Shown: positions 52,709-61,715 of the stretch, in pieces
Position numbering within the stretch: the first letter of the stretch is position 1
Layout of the letters: the number at the start of each line of letters is the position of its first letter
NCBI RefSeq assembly: GCF_015291725.1
Contig: NZ_CP030038.1
Span: 7,553,001-7,617,000 of the forward strand
DNA length: 64,000 nucleotides
DNA from: Bradyrhizobium sp. CCBAU 51765
GTDB lineage: Bacteria > Pseudomonadota > Alphaproteobacteria > Rhizobiales > Xanthobacteraceae
Direction of reading: 5' to 3'
Position numbers and translations under genes: made by a program
Notes under the pieces: generated by a model
Told to the model about the DNA's origin: nothing
Databases searched by the model: none
The model's input: the letters and a program-made list of their open reading frames with translations, nothing else

Positions 52709-54388
52709 ATGACCAAAATTCTCATCACCAGCGCCCTTCCCTATGTGAACGGCGTCAAGCATCTCGGCAATCTCGTCGGGTCGCTCCTGCCAGCCGATGT
52801 CCATGCCCGTTTTAGACGACAGATCGGCGACGAGGTGCTCTTCGTCTGTGCCACGGACGAGCACGGCACGCCGGCCGAGCTCGGCGCCGTTCGCGCCGGA
52901 CAGGACATCCAGACTTTCTGCAGCACGCAGCACGCAATCCAGGCCGACATCTACCGCCGCTTCGGCCTGTCATTCGACCATTTCGGCCGGACCAGCTCGC
53001 TGGAGAATCGCACCCTGACGCAGCACTTCTATCGCAGGCTCGAAGATGGCGGACTGATCGAGGAACGCGCGTTGCAACAGGTCTGGTCCCCCGTGGACGG
53101 CCGTTTCCTGCCAGACCGCTACGTGCTCGGCACTTGCCCGCATTGTGGCGACCCATCCGCGCGCGGCGATCAATGCGACCACTGCGGCACCCTGCTCGAT
53201 CCGCCCGAACTGATCGATCCGCGATCTGCGCTGTCGGGCGACCGCGCGCTGGAGATCCGCGAAAGCCGCCATCTGTTCCTACGACAGTCGCAGCTTGTCG
53301 CAGCCTTGAGCGCGTGGATCGATAGCCGATCCGGCTGGCCTGCCTTCGTGGTGTCAACCGCGAAGAGCTGGCTCACGGCGGATTTGCGCGATCGCTGCAT
53401 TACGCGCGATCTGATCTGGGGCATTCCGGTTCCGCGCCACGGATTCGAGAACAAGGTCTTCTACGTCTGGTTCGACGCGCCAATCGGTTACATCGCAGCC
53501 ACACAGGAATGGGCCGCCGCCGCGCCAGGCCGAGACTGGCGAAAGTGGTGGTGGCAGGCCGATGACGTCCGTTACATCCAGTTCCTCGGCAAGGACAACA
53601 TCCCATTCCATGCTGTCAGCTTCCCGGCAACGCTGATCGGCTCGAACGAGCCGTGGAAAACCGTCGATATCATCAAGGGATTCCACTGGCTGAATTACGA
53701 AGGCGGCAAGTTCTCGACCAGCCGCAATCGGGGCATCTTCACAGATCAGGCCCTGGAAGAACTGCCGGCCGATCTCTGGCGCTGGTGGCTGATCGCCAAC
53801 GCGCCTGAAAGCGCCGACACCGATTTCAGTGTCGCGAAGTTCGTCGCCGACGTGAACAAGGATCTTGCCGACATCTTCGGCAACCTCGTCAATCGCATCG
53901 TCAGCTTCGCTCATCGGGCCTTCGACGGCCAAATTCCAGAAGGCGGTGCGCCTGGCGCGGCCGAATACCTGCTCGCACGCGAACTGGAGCAACGTATCGC
54001 GACGCTACGACGGCATCACGAGGCGCTCGAGTTTCGTGCGGCGGCGGCGGCAACTCGCGCGATCTGGGATGTCGCGAATGCTTACCTGCAGCACGCCGCG
54101 CCATGGACAGCCAGCAAGTCCGATCCGATTCGCGCAGCGCTCGTGACACGAACAGGCCTTAATCTGATCAGCGTCTGCGCCGTACTGGCTTGGAGTATCA
54201 TACCCAGCCTGTCTGAAAATGTGCTGCGCGCCTTCGGCCGCATTGACGCTGTTCCAAGCTGGCCCGTTGGCCCACTCGCGGGCCTGCTCGATGGCGGCGC
54301 CGGCACGGCCGTCGCTCCGATCCGTCCACTGGTCGATAAAATCCCTCCCGAGAAAGGACGGAATCTGGCAGCGCGGTTCGAACCTTAA
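52709..54388 (+). CDS. metG: Methionyl-tRNA synthetase (zinc-knuckle type)
   Basis: 559-residue class I aminoacyl-tRNA synthetase that charges tRNA-Met. The HIGH-like motif is ALPYVNGVKHLGNLVGS. Zinc ligands are paired in CPHCGDPSARGDQCDHCG (about residues 145-163). The KMSKS loop appears as YEGGKFSTSRNRGIF, a KFSTS variant. The anticodon-binding helical domain follows; there is no C-terminal EMAPII-like dimerisation domain. The ATG at 52709 gives MTKILITSALPYVNGVK. It looks like an additional synthetase in an otherwise conserved neighbourhood. Third-position choice appears more relaxed than in its neighbours, but this was not measured. Confidence 0.9.
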   Translation: MTKILITSALPYVNGVKHLGNLVGSLLPADVHARFRRQIGDEVLFVCATDEHGTPAELGAVRAGQDIQTFCSTQHAIQADIYRRFGLSFDHFGRTSSLENRTLTQHFYRRLEDGGLIEERALQQVWSPVDGRFLPDRYVLGTCPHCGDPSARGDQCDHCGTLLDPPELIDPRSALSGDRALEIRESRHLFLRQSQLVAALSAWIDSRSGWPAFVVSTAKSWLTADLRDRCITRDLIWGIPVPRHGFENKVFYVWFDAPIGYIAATQEWAAAAPGRDWRKWWWQADDVRYIQFLGKDNIPFHAVSFPATLIGSNEPWKTVDIIKGFHWLNYEGGKFSTSRNRGIFTDQALEELPADLWRWWLIANAPESADTDFSVAKFVADVNKDLADIFGNLVNRIVSFAHRAFDGQIPEGGAPGAAEYLLARELEQRIATLRRHHEALEFRAAAAATRAIWDVANAYLQHAAPWTASKSDPIRAALVTRTGLNLISVCAVLAWSIIPSLSENVLRAFGRIDAVPSWPVGPLAGLLDGGAGTAVAPIRPLVDKIPPEKGRNLAARFEP

Positions 54389-54454
54389 TGTCGTTTCACT
54401 TTGGCGGAAAAGGCGATATGCCATCCGCCGATCCCATGCACTCAAGGACACATC

Positions 54455-55453
54455 ATGGACAAGCTGCCCGCGCAAATGACCGTGATCGCCATCTCCAAAC
54501 CCGGCGGACCGGAGGTGCTGGTGCCGGAACAACGCCCCGTTCCGCAGCCCGGTCCGGACGAGATCCTGGTCAAGGTCGAAGCCGCGGGCGTGAACCGGCC
54601 TGACGTCGCGCAGCGCTCCGGCGCCTATCCGCCGCCGCCCGGCGCCAGCGACTTGCCGGGCCTCGAGATTGCGGGCGAGGTGGTCGCGGTCGGCAGCAAT
54701 GCCAGGCGACACAAGGTTGGCGACAAGGTGATGTCGCTGGTCGCCGGCGGCGGCTATGCGCAGTACTGCATTGCCCAGGATGCCCAGGCGATGAGCGTGC
54801 CGCCGGCCTTGTCGATCAAGGAAGCCGGCGCGCTGCCGGAAACCTTGATGACGGTCTGGCACAACGTGTTCGAGCGCGGCGGCCTCAAGGCCGGCGAGAC
54901 GCTGCTGATCCATGGCGGCTCCTCCGGCATCGGCACCATGGCGATCCAGCTTGCGAAGGCATTCGGCGCCAAGGTGTTCGTCACCGTGGGATCGCAGGAC
55001 AAGATCGATGCCTGCCTCAAGCTGGGCGCCGACCGCGCCATCAATTACAAGACCGAAGACTTCGTCGCCGTGGTCAAGGCCGAGACCAACAACATTGGCG
55101 TCAACCTGATCCTGGACATGGTTGCCGGCGACTATGTCGACCGCAACTATGATGCCGCGGCGGTCGACGGCCGCATCGTCCAGATCGCCACCCTCAACGG
55201 CCCCAAGGTCAGCGTCAACATCGCCAAGGTGATGGTCAAGCGCCTGACCCACACCGGCTCGACACTGCGCCCCCGTACTAATGCGGACAAGGCGGCGATG
55301 GTGACCGCAATCGAGGCGAAAGTGATGCCGCTTCTGCGCGAAGGCCGCATCAAGCCGGTCATGGACAGCGCTTTCCCGCTGGAAAAGGCGGCGGATGCCC
55401 ACCGGCGCATGGAAACCAGCGCACATATTGGCAAAATTGTGTTGGAGGCCTAG
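54455..55453 (+). CDS. NAD(P)H-quinone oxidoreductase, zinc-free MDR family
   Basis: 332-residue medium-chain reductase of the quinone oxidoreductase/PIG3 group. The N-terminal catalytic domain has AAGVNRPDVAQRSGAYPPPP and LPGLEIAGEVVAVGSNARRH. The Rossmann domain has LLIHGGSSGIGTMAIQLAKA and GADRAINYKTEDF. There are no zinc-ligand cysteines. The ATG at 54455 has an AAGGA ribosome site; earlier in-frame codons are not family-like. It reduces quinones or alpha,beta-unsaturated carbonyls with NADPH. It follows MetRS by 66 bases. Confidence 0.93.
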   Translation: MDKLPAQMTVIAISKPGGPEVLVPEQRPVPQPGPDEILVKVEAAGVNRPDVAQRSGAYPPPPGASDLPGLEIAGEVVAVGSNARRHKVGDKVMSLVAGGGYAQYCIAQDAQAMSVPPALSIKEAGALPETLMTVWHNVFERGGLKAGETLLIHGGSSGIGTMAIQLAKAFGAKVFVTVGSQDKIDACLKLGADRAINYKTEDFVAVVKAETNNIGVNLILDMVAGDYVDRNYDAAAVDGRIVQIATLNGPKVSVNIAKVMVKRLTHTGSTLRPRTNADKAAMVTAIEAKVMPLLREGRIKPVMDSAFPLEKAADAHRRMETSAHIGKIVLEA

Positions 55454-55604
55454 GCCGCCGGCCCACAGGCCAGGCTGGAAACCCTTTGATTTTCCTCGCT
55501 TTCGTGGCATCTATCGCGACGCGCCGAACCACTTCGGTCCGGTTTGAATCGCCTTCTAGATTCGCCTTGCACTCAGAGTTTGCGTCGAACGCGGAGAACT
55601 GACC

Positions 55605-58481
55605 TTGCGTCTGATCAGGTGCCTCGCGCCCATCGCGCTGGGCCTCATGATTCTTGTCGCCGCGTATCCCGCGCGCGCGCTGGACGCCGTCAGCGTCCGC
55701 AGCGACGCGCCCGCGATCGACCTCACCGGCGTGCTCGAGCATCAGCGCAGCGATGCCGATCGCATCCAGGTCTCCACCGCACCCGGCACCGACGGCATCG
55801 TCCGCCGCATCGAGGTGCGCGCTCGCGAAGGCGGGCAGAACTGGGTGGTGTTCGCGCTCGCCAACAACACCGACGACCAGCTCGACCGCCTGATCGTCGC
55901 CCCGCATTATCGCATCGTCTCCTCGGGGCTGCTGTGGCCCGACCTCGGCCTGTCGCGCATCGCGACCATCACGCCCTCGATCGGCGACCGGCCCGAGCGC
56001 CAGGAAAGCGCCACCGCCGACGTGTTCCGCATCACGCTCGACCCCGGTGCCGTCGTCACCTTCGTCGCGGAGTTGCGCACCGACAAGCTGCCGCAGCTCT
56101 ATCTGTGGGAACCGGAATCCTACAAGGACAAGGTCAATTCCTTCACGCTCTACCAGGGCATCGTGATCGGCATTTCCGGCCTGCTCGCGCTGGTGCTGAC
56201 CATCCTGTTCGTCGTCAAGGGTAGCATCATGTTCCCGGCCGCAGCAGCGCTGGCCTGGGCGGTGCTGGTCTATATCGGCGTCGATTTCGGCTTCTGGGGC
56301 AAGGTGCTCGACATGTCGAACAACGCCGAGCGCATCTGGCGCGCGGCGGGCGAGGCCATCCTTGCGGCCACGCTGCTGGTGTTCCTGTTCGCGTACCTCA
56401 ATCTCAGCCGCTGGCACGTGCGCTATTCCCACATCACGATCGGCTGGCTCGCCTTCCTCGGCTCGCTCGTCGCGCTGGCCTTGTTCGATCCGGCGGTGGC
56501 CTCGGGCATCGCCCGCATTTCGCTGGTGCTGATCGCCTTCGCCGGCTTTGCGCTGATCGTCTATCTCTCCACACACGGCTTCGACCGCGCGGTGCTGTTG
56601 ATCCCGACCTGGTTCCTGCTGGTGGTCTGGGTGGTCGCGGCCGGCATGACCGTCGCGGGTTCCGTCACCAACGACATCGTCGGCCCGGCCCTGCTCGGCG
56701 GCCTTGTGCTGATCGTGATGTTGATCGGATTCACGGTGATGCAGCACGCCTTCGCCGGCGGCGGCGCCACCACCGGCATCGTCTCCGACATCGAGCGGCG
56801 GGCGCTGGCGCTCGCCGGCTCCGGCGATCTGATCTGGGATTGGGACGTGTCCGCCGACAAGGTGTTCACCAGCCCGGAAACCGAAGCCCTGCTCGGACTC
56901 AAGCGCGGCACGCTGGAAGGCCCCGCGGCGTCCTGGTTAGAGGTGCTGCATCCGCTCGACCAGGACCGTTTCCGCGCCGCGCTCGACAGCGTGCTCGACC
57001 AGCGCCGCGGCCGGTTGGTGCAGGATTTCCGCCTGCGCACGCCGGACGGACATTTCATGTGGTTCGCGCTGAAGGCCCGCCCGGTGGTCGGCTCCGACGG
57101 CGAGGTCTCGCGCGTCGTCGGCACGCTCACCGACGTCACCGAGCTCCGCAACGCCGAGGAACGCCTGCTGCACGATTCCGTGCACGACAACCTCACCGGC
57201 CTGCCCAACCGCAAGCTGTTCATGGACCGGCTGGGTGCTGTCGCCAACTTCGCCAAGACCATGCCGACGCTGCGGCCGACGCTGATGGTGATCGATCTCG
57301 ACCGCTTCAAGCAGGTCAACGATTCCGTCGGCATCGCGGTCGGCGATTCCATCCTGCTCACCCTCGCCCGCCGCCTCACCCGCATCCTGAAGCCGCAGGA
57401 CACGCTGGCGCGGCTCGCCGGCGACCAGTTCGGCCTGATCCTGCTGTCCGAACAGGACCCGGCGCGCATCACCGCCTTCGCCGAGACCATCCGCAAGACC
57501 ATCCGCGCGCCGATCGCCTTCAACGACCGCGAGATCTTCCTGACGGCCTCGATCGGGCTGGCGCTCTCGGATCCGCAAACGCAATTGACGGACGAGATCA
57601 TCAAGGACGCCGAGCTGGCGATGTACCATTCCAAGCGCATCGGCGGCGACCGCATCGACGTCTACAAGCCCGCCATGCGTGCGCGGAAGACGGACCGGCT
57701 GACGCTGGAGAGCGAATTGCGCCGCGCCATCGAGCGGCAGGAGATCACCATCCTTTATCAGCCGATCGTGCGGCTGGAGGATCGTTCGATCGCCGGCTTC
57801 GAAGCCCTGGCGCGCTGGGATCACCCGAAGCTCGGCCGCATGGCGCCGTCGGAATTCATCACCATCGCCGAAGAGACCGGGCTGATCGTCGACCTCGGCA
57901 TGTTCGTGCTCGACCAGACTGCAAAGCAGCTCTCGGTGTGGCAGCGCGCGATGCGCTCGCGCGACCCGATCTTCGCCTCCGTCAACGTCTCCTCACGGCA
58001 GTTGCTGCGCCACGATCTCATCCACGACATCCGCACGGTGCTGTCGCGCTCCTCGGTGGCGCGCGGCACGCTGAAGCTGGAGCTGACGGAATCGCTGGTG
58101 ATGGAGAATCCGGAGCACGCGGCGCAGATGCTGACGCGGATCCGCGAGCTCGGCACCGGGCTCTCGCTCGACGATTTCGGCACCGGCCATTCTTCGCTGG
58201 CCTATCTCCAGCGTTTCCCGTTCGACACCATCAAGATCGACCAGTCCTTCGTTCGCACCACCAGCCGCGGCACCCGCCCGGTGATCCTGAAGTCGATCAT
58301 CGCGCTCGCGCACGATCTCGGCATGGACGTGGTGGCTGAGGGCGCCGAGACCGATTCCGACGCGGTCGAACTCTACCAGATGGGCTGCGAATACGCGCAA
58401 GGCTTCGCCTTCGGCGAGCCGATGGACGCCGACGCGGCGATGCGCCTGCTGACGGAAGTGCGGCTGGAAGCGGCGAGCTAG
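55605..58481 (+). CDS. Membrane-bound c-di-GMP phosphodiesterase with 7TM sensor, PAS, degenerate GGDEF and EAL domains
   Basis: 958-residue signalling protein. It has a Sec signal (to about residue 25, AYPARA), a periplasmic sensory part (26-180) and about seven membrane segments (185-385) as in 7TMR-DISM receptors. A PAS domain (about 390-515) and a GGDEF domain (523-680) follow; the active site reads LAGDQFG, so cyclase activity is probably lost. The EAL domain (695-945) keeps SIAGFEALARWDHP, ELTESLVMEN, LSLDDFGTGHSSLAYL and KIDQSFV, so it should hydrolyse c-di-GMP. Translation starts at TTG (55605) with GGAG eight bases upstream. Confidence 0.93.
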   Translation: MRLIRCLAPIALGLMILVAAYPARALDAVSVRSDAPAIDLTGVLEHQRSDADRIQVSTAPGTDGIVRRIEVRAREGGQNWVVFALANNTDDQLDRLIVAPHYRIVSSGLLWPDLGLSRIATITPSIGDRPERQESATADVFRITLDPGAVVTFVAELRTDKLPQLYLWEPESYKDKVNSFTLYQGIVIGISGLLALVLTILFVVKGSIMFPAAAALAWAVLVYIGVDFGFWGKVLDMSNNAERIWRAAGEAILAATLLVFLFAYLNLSRWHVRYSHITIGWLAFLGSLVALALFDPAVASGIARISLVLIAFAGFALIVYLSTHGFDRAVLLIPTWFLLVVWVVAAGMTVAGSVTNDIVGPALLGGLVLIVMLIGFTVMQHAFAGGGATTGIVSDIERRALALAGSGDLIWDWDVSADKVFTSPETEALLGLKRGTLEGPAASWLEVLHPLDQDRFRAALDSVLDQRRGRLVQDFRLRTPDGHFMWFALKARPVVGSDGEVSRVVGTLTDVTELRNAEERLLHDSVHDNLTGLPNRKLFMDRLGAVANFAKTMPTLRPTLMVIDLDRFKQVNDSVGIAVGDSILLTLARRLTRILKPQDTLARLAGDQFGLILLSEQDPARITAFAETIRKTIRAPIAFNDREIFLTASIGLALSDPQTQLTDEIIKDAELAMYHSKRIGGDRIDVYKPAMRARKTDRLTLESELRRAIERQEITILYQPIVRLEDRSIAGFEALARWDHPKLGRMAPSEFITIAEETGLIVDLGMFVLDQTAKQLSVWQRAMRSRDPIFASVNVSSRQLLRHDLIHDIRTVLSRSSVARGTLKLELTESLVMENPEHAAQMLTRIRELGTGLSLDDFGTGHSSLAYLQRFPFDTIKIDQSFVRTTSRGTRPVILKSIIALAHDLGMDVVAEGAETDSDAVELYQMGCEYAQGFAFGEPMDADAAMRLLTEVRLEAAS

Positions 58482-58494
58482 ATTCTCTTCTTCC

Positions 58495-58644
58495 CTTCTC
58501 CCCTTGTGGGAGAAGGTGGCGCGAAGCGCCGGATGAGGGGTTCTGTCCGCGTATTCAGATGTGAGAGGTTCGCTCGCGGAGAGAGACCCCACACCCGTCT
58601 CGCCGCTACGCGGCGAGCCACCCTCTCCCACAAGGGGAGAGGGG
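58495..58644. repeat. Palindromic repeat pair, CCTTCTCCCCTTGTGGGAGA family
   Basis: The arm at 58495-58516 is followed by TGGCGCGAAGCGCCGGATGA, and an inverted arm CCCTCTCCCACAAGGGGAGA lies at 58621-58640. The layout is the same as at 22318-22487. It lies between the convergent EAL-protein gene and the small DUF7662-like gene. Confidence 0.75.
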
Positions 58645-58664
58645 AAGAGCGCGCCCCATAAACA

Positions 58665-58928
58665 TCATCGCCGCCTATCGTTCTTCCGCTTTGTAAACCG
58701 CACGCTCGCACCGTCCGGCATCCGCGTCGCCACGAACCCAGCGGCGAGGCAGGCTTCGCGTTGCGGCATCTGGATGTCGGGGCTGCGCAGGCTGTCCCAC
58801 CAGGAGGCACGATGGGCCGCGCGCGGCAGCGCGGCGCCGATGATCTCCTCGATCTGCTCGAAGCTCAGCACGAACTCCTCCTGCTTCTGCCGCATCAGAT
58901 AGTCGCGCAACGCGTCGTAGTCGTTCAC
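58665..58928 (-). CDS. Small DUF7662-like protein
   Basis: 87-residue protein with a GTG start at 58928, supported by GAGAGGA six bases upstream. It reads VNDYDALRDYLMRQKQEEFV, then FEQIEEIIGAALPRAAHRAS, then WWDSL and a closing AGFVATRMPDGASVRFTKR. This YDxLRxYL / FxxIExIIGxxLPxxAxxxxxWW pattern is that of the DUF7662 domain, also found fused to nucleases and other enzymes. The function is unknown. It is divergent from the diguanylate cyclase gene. Confidence 0.72.
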   Translation of the reverse strand: MNDYDALRDYLMRQKQEEFVLSFEQIEEIIGAALPRAAHRASWWDSLRSPDIQMPQREACLAAGFVATRMPDGASVRFTKRKNDRRR

Positions 58929-59072
58929 AAGCGTCCTCTCGTCCGAAGTCCCGTCCGATCTGCCAAAAACCGTTCGACCCATACACCGATTCTTAACTCA
59001 TTGCGGTGGCGCCGTCCTGCCTTAAACACTACGCAAGCTTTCGGGCGCATCCACTGGTAGCGGGAGCGAGCG

Positions 59073-60569
59073 ATGCCCTTTGGATGGCGCGGAATCACGG
59101 CCCGGCGGCCGTGGCGGATTTCGGCGAAGCTGCTGATCATCTCGTCCGTAGTGACGGTGATCGGCTTCTCGGCCGTCTGCGTCAATGTGATGCTGGACAT
59201 GCGCCGCGGCGAGGAGGCGCTCGCTCGCCAGACGCTGGAGAACCTCGCAACCACCATCGAGTCCGACATCGGCCGCAACATCGAGATCTACGACCTGTCG
59301 CTGAAGGCGGTCGCCAGCAACATGCTGCTGCCCGAGCTCGCAACGGTCTCCAAGACGATCCGCCACCTGATCCTGTTCGACCACGCGACGACGGCCCGGC
59401 ATTTCGGCGCCATCCAGGTATTCGATGCCGAGGGCCGGCTGATCATCGACGCTTCCACGCTCGATCCCGTCGCCGAGAACCGGAGCGAGGAGGACTATTT
59501 CACGGTCCACCGCGACAATCCCGGAGCCGGGCTCTTCATCAGCCGCCCGATGCTGTTCCGCGGCGCCTATTCCATCGTGCTGAGTCGGCGCATCAGCGAT
59601 ACCGACGGCGGCTTCCTCGGCGTCGTCGCCGGCTCGATCCGCTTCAGCTATTTCCACGAATTGTTCGAGCGGCTGAACCTGGACCCTGAAGACACCATCA
59701 CCGTGCTCAAGCGCGACCGCACCATCATGATGCGGCGGCCGTTCGATCTCGACATCATCGGCACGAACCTGAACGACCGCCGAAGCTGGAAGGCCGACAG
59801 TCTCCCGGCCGGTGCCTCCTATTCCGGACAGGGCCCGGTCGATCCGACGCCGCGGCTCTATGTCCGCAGCGGCGACAGCGGACCGCTGTTCGTGGTGGCG
59901 GGCAAGCCCCTGGCCGCAGTGTTCGCACTCTGGCAGAGGGAGGCGTTCCGCATCGGCGCCGTGGTGCTGGCACTCGCGCTGTTCGTGCTGGGATCGACGC
60001 TCGTGCTCGCGCGCGAGATCGGACGGCGCGCCGAGGCCGAACGCAAGCTCGAGGAGATGGCGACGACGGATGCGCTCACGGGGCTGAGGAACCGCCGCAA
60101 GTTCGATTCCGTCATCGACGTCGAATGGCGACGCGCCATGCGCCAGAAGGCGCCGCTCGCGCTCCTCATGATCGATGCCGATCATTTCAAGGCCTACAAC
60201 GACACGTTCGGCCATCAGGCGGGCGACCAGGTGCTGGTCGGCATCGCCATCTGCATTTCAGATTCCGTGAGCCGCGCCGGCGACTGCGCCGCGCGCTACG
60301 GCGGCGAGGAATTCGCCGTATTGCTGCCGAACACCTCGGCCGACGACGCCTTCAAGGTCGCCGAGAAGATCCGCCTCAAGGTGCAGGGCTGGTCCGACGA
60401 TCAGGCGGCCTCGACGGTCTCCTGCGGCATCGCCAGCCTCGTGCCCACGGCCGGCATGGACTGGCCGGTCCTGGTCGCCGCCGCCGACAAGGCGCTCTAT
60501 GCCGCAAAGGCTGCCGGGCGAAACCAGTCGGTGGTCGCCAACGTTCCGAAGCTGTCGCGGGTGGCGTGA
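59073..60569 (+). CDS. Membrane-bound diguanylate cyclase with Cache sensor
   Basis: 498-residue c-di-GMP-forming enzyme. Membrane segments at about 17-41 and 295-315 flank a periplasmic Cache-type sensor (VFDAEGRLIIDAS, YFTVHRDNPGAGLFISRP). The GGDEF domain (about 335-490) has TTDALTGLRNRRKFD and an intact RYGGEEFAVLLPNTS. An inhibitory RxxD site (RAGD) lies five residues before it, so product feedback is expected. No EAL domain is present. It sits near the EAL protein at 55605, giving opposing activities within 5 kb. Confidence 0.94.
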   Translation: MPFGWRGITARRPWRISAKLLIISSVVTVIGFSAVCVNVMLDMRRGEEALARQTLENLATTIESDIGRNIEIYDLSLKAVASNMLLPELATVSKTIRHLILFDHATTARHFGAIQVFDAEGRLIIDASTLDPVAENRSEEDYFTVHRDNPGAGLFISRPMLFRGAYSIVLSRRISDTDGGFLGVVAGSIRFSYFHELFERLNLDPEDTITVLKRDRTIMMRRPFDLDIIGTNLNDRRSWKADSLPAGASYSGQGPVDPTPRLYVRSGDSGPLFVVAGKPLAAVFALWQREAFRIGAVVLALALFVLGSTLVLAREIGRRAEAERKLEEMATTDALTGLRNRRKFDSVIDVEWRRAMRQKAPLALLMIDADHFKAYNDTFGHQAGDQVLVGIAICISDSVSRAGDCAARYGGEEFAVLLPNTSADDAFKVAEKIRLKVQGWSDDQAASTVSCGIASLVPTAGMDWPVLVAAADKALYAAKAAGRNQSVVANVPKLSRVA

Positions 60570-60632
60570 GGCTTGGTCATCGCCATTACGGTGACGCGCG
60601 CTACACGACAGGGACGACAGCGGAGTTTGTAG

Positions 60633-61511
60633 CTACTCCTGCCCCAGATACTTCTTCATCTCGGCGATCAGCCCGTCGCGCAGTTCCGGGCGCTTCATGC
60701 CGTAGGCGATGTTGGCGCGCAGGAAGCCGGGCTTGGAGCCGCAATCATGGCGCTCGCCCTCGAACTCGACGCCGTAGAATTTCTGCGTCTTGGCGAGCCC
60801 GATCATGGCGTCGGTGAGCTGGATCTCGCCACCGGCGCCGCGCTCCTGGGTCTCCAGGATCTTGAATATCTCCGGCTGGAGGATGTAGCGGCCGGTGATC
60901 GAGAGATTGGAGGGCGCCGTGCCCTTGGCCGGCTTCTCGACCATGCCGTCGACCTCGAACATCTTGCCGTTGCGCTTGCCGACGCCGCAGATGCCGTATT
61001 GGTGGGTCAGGTGATCGGGCACCGCCTCGACCGCAATCAGATTGGATTTCTCGCCAAGCGAGGATGCCATCTCGATCATCTGCTTCAGGCAGCCGGGCGT
61101 GTTGAGCACGAGCTCGTCGGGCAGCACCACGGCAAACGGCTCGTTGCCGACGATGTCGCGCGCGCACCAGACGGCGTGGCCGAGGCCGAGCGGCGCCTGC
61201 TGCCGTGTGAAGCTGACGGCGCCGGCTTCCGGCTGGTTCTGCGCCAGGATGTCCTGCTCGGCCTTCTTGCCACGCGCGGCCAGCGTCGTGTCGAGCTCGA
61301 ACATGCGGTCGAAATGATCCTCGATGACACCTTTGTTGCGGCCGGTGACGAAGATGAAGTGCTCGATGCCGGCTTCCTTCGCCTCGTCATAGACGTACTG
61401 GATCAGCGGCTTGTCGACGATGGTCAGCATTTCCTTCGGCATCGCCTTGGTGGCAGGCAGGACGCGGGTGCCGAGGCCGGCGACGGGGAATACAGCTTTG
61501 CGAATTCTCAT
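60633..61511 (-). CDS. galU: UTP-glucose-1-phosphate uridylyltransferase
   Basis: 292-residue nucleotidyltransferase that makes UDP-glucose for polysaccharides. FPVAGLGTRVLPATKAMPKE is the nucleotide-binding signature; LGLGHAVWCARDIVGNEPFA and VLLPDE-like VVLPDELVLNTPG carry the metal/uridine sites. GIEHFIFVTGRNKGVIEDHF and the late HDCGSKPGFLRANIAYGMKR are conserved. It is monocistronic, convergent with the cyclase gene and divergent from the transglycosylase gene across a 204-base region. Confidence 0.97.
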   Translation of the reverse strand: MRIRKAVFPVAGLGTRVLPATKAMPKEMLTIVDKPLIQYVYDEAKEAGIEHFIFVTGRNKGVIEDHFDRMFELDTTLAARGKKAEQDILAQNQPEAGAVSFTRQQAPLGLGHAVWCARDIVGNEPFAVVLPDELVLNTPGCLKQMIEMASSLGEKSNLIAVEAVPDHLTHQYGICGVGKRNGKMFEVDGMVEKPAKGTAPSNLSITGRYILQPEIFKILETQERGAGGEIQLTDAMIGLAKTQKFYGVEFEGERHDCGSKPGFLRANIAYGMKRPELRDGLIAEMKKYLGQE

Positions 61512-61715
61512 GTGATTGATCGAATACCTGGGGGCACATGTGACGGGAGCAATGGCTTCTTGCTAGCTTGTTTGCAGCCGCCAACAAAGGCGGATGTGGG
61601 GCCTCGCCCGGTCAGAGTTAAGAAAAAGGCCGTCACCAAAATTTCACCTTTGTTAAGCTATTGGCAACGCTAACCGGGCCTCCTGTGGCGAATTTTTCAG
61701 ACCGACGGGTGGGAC

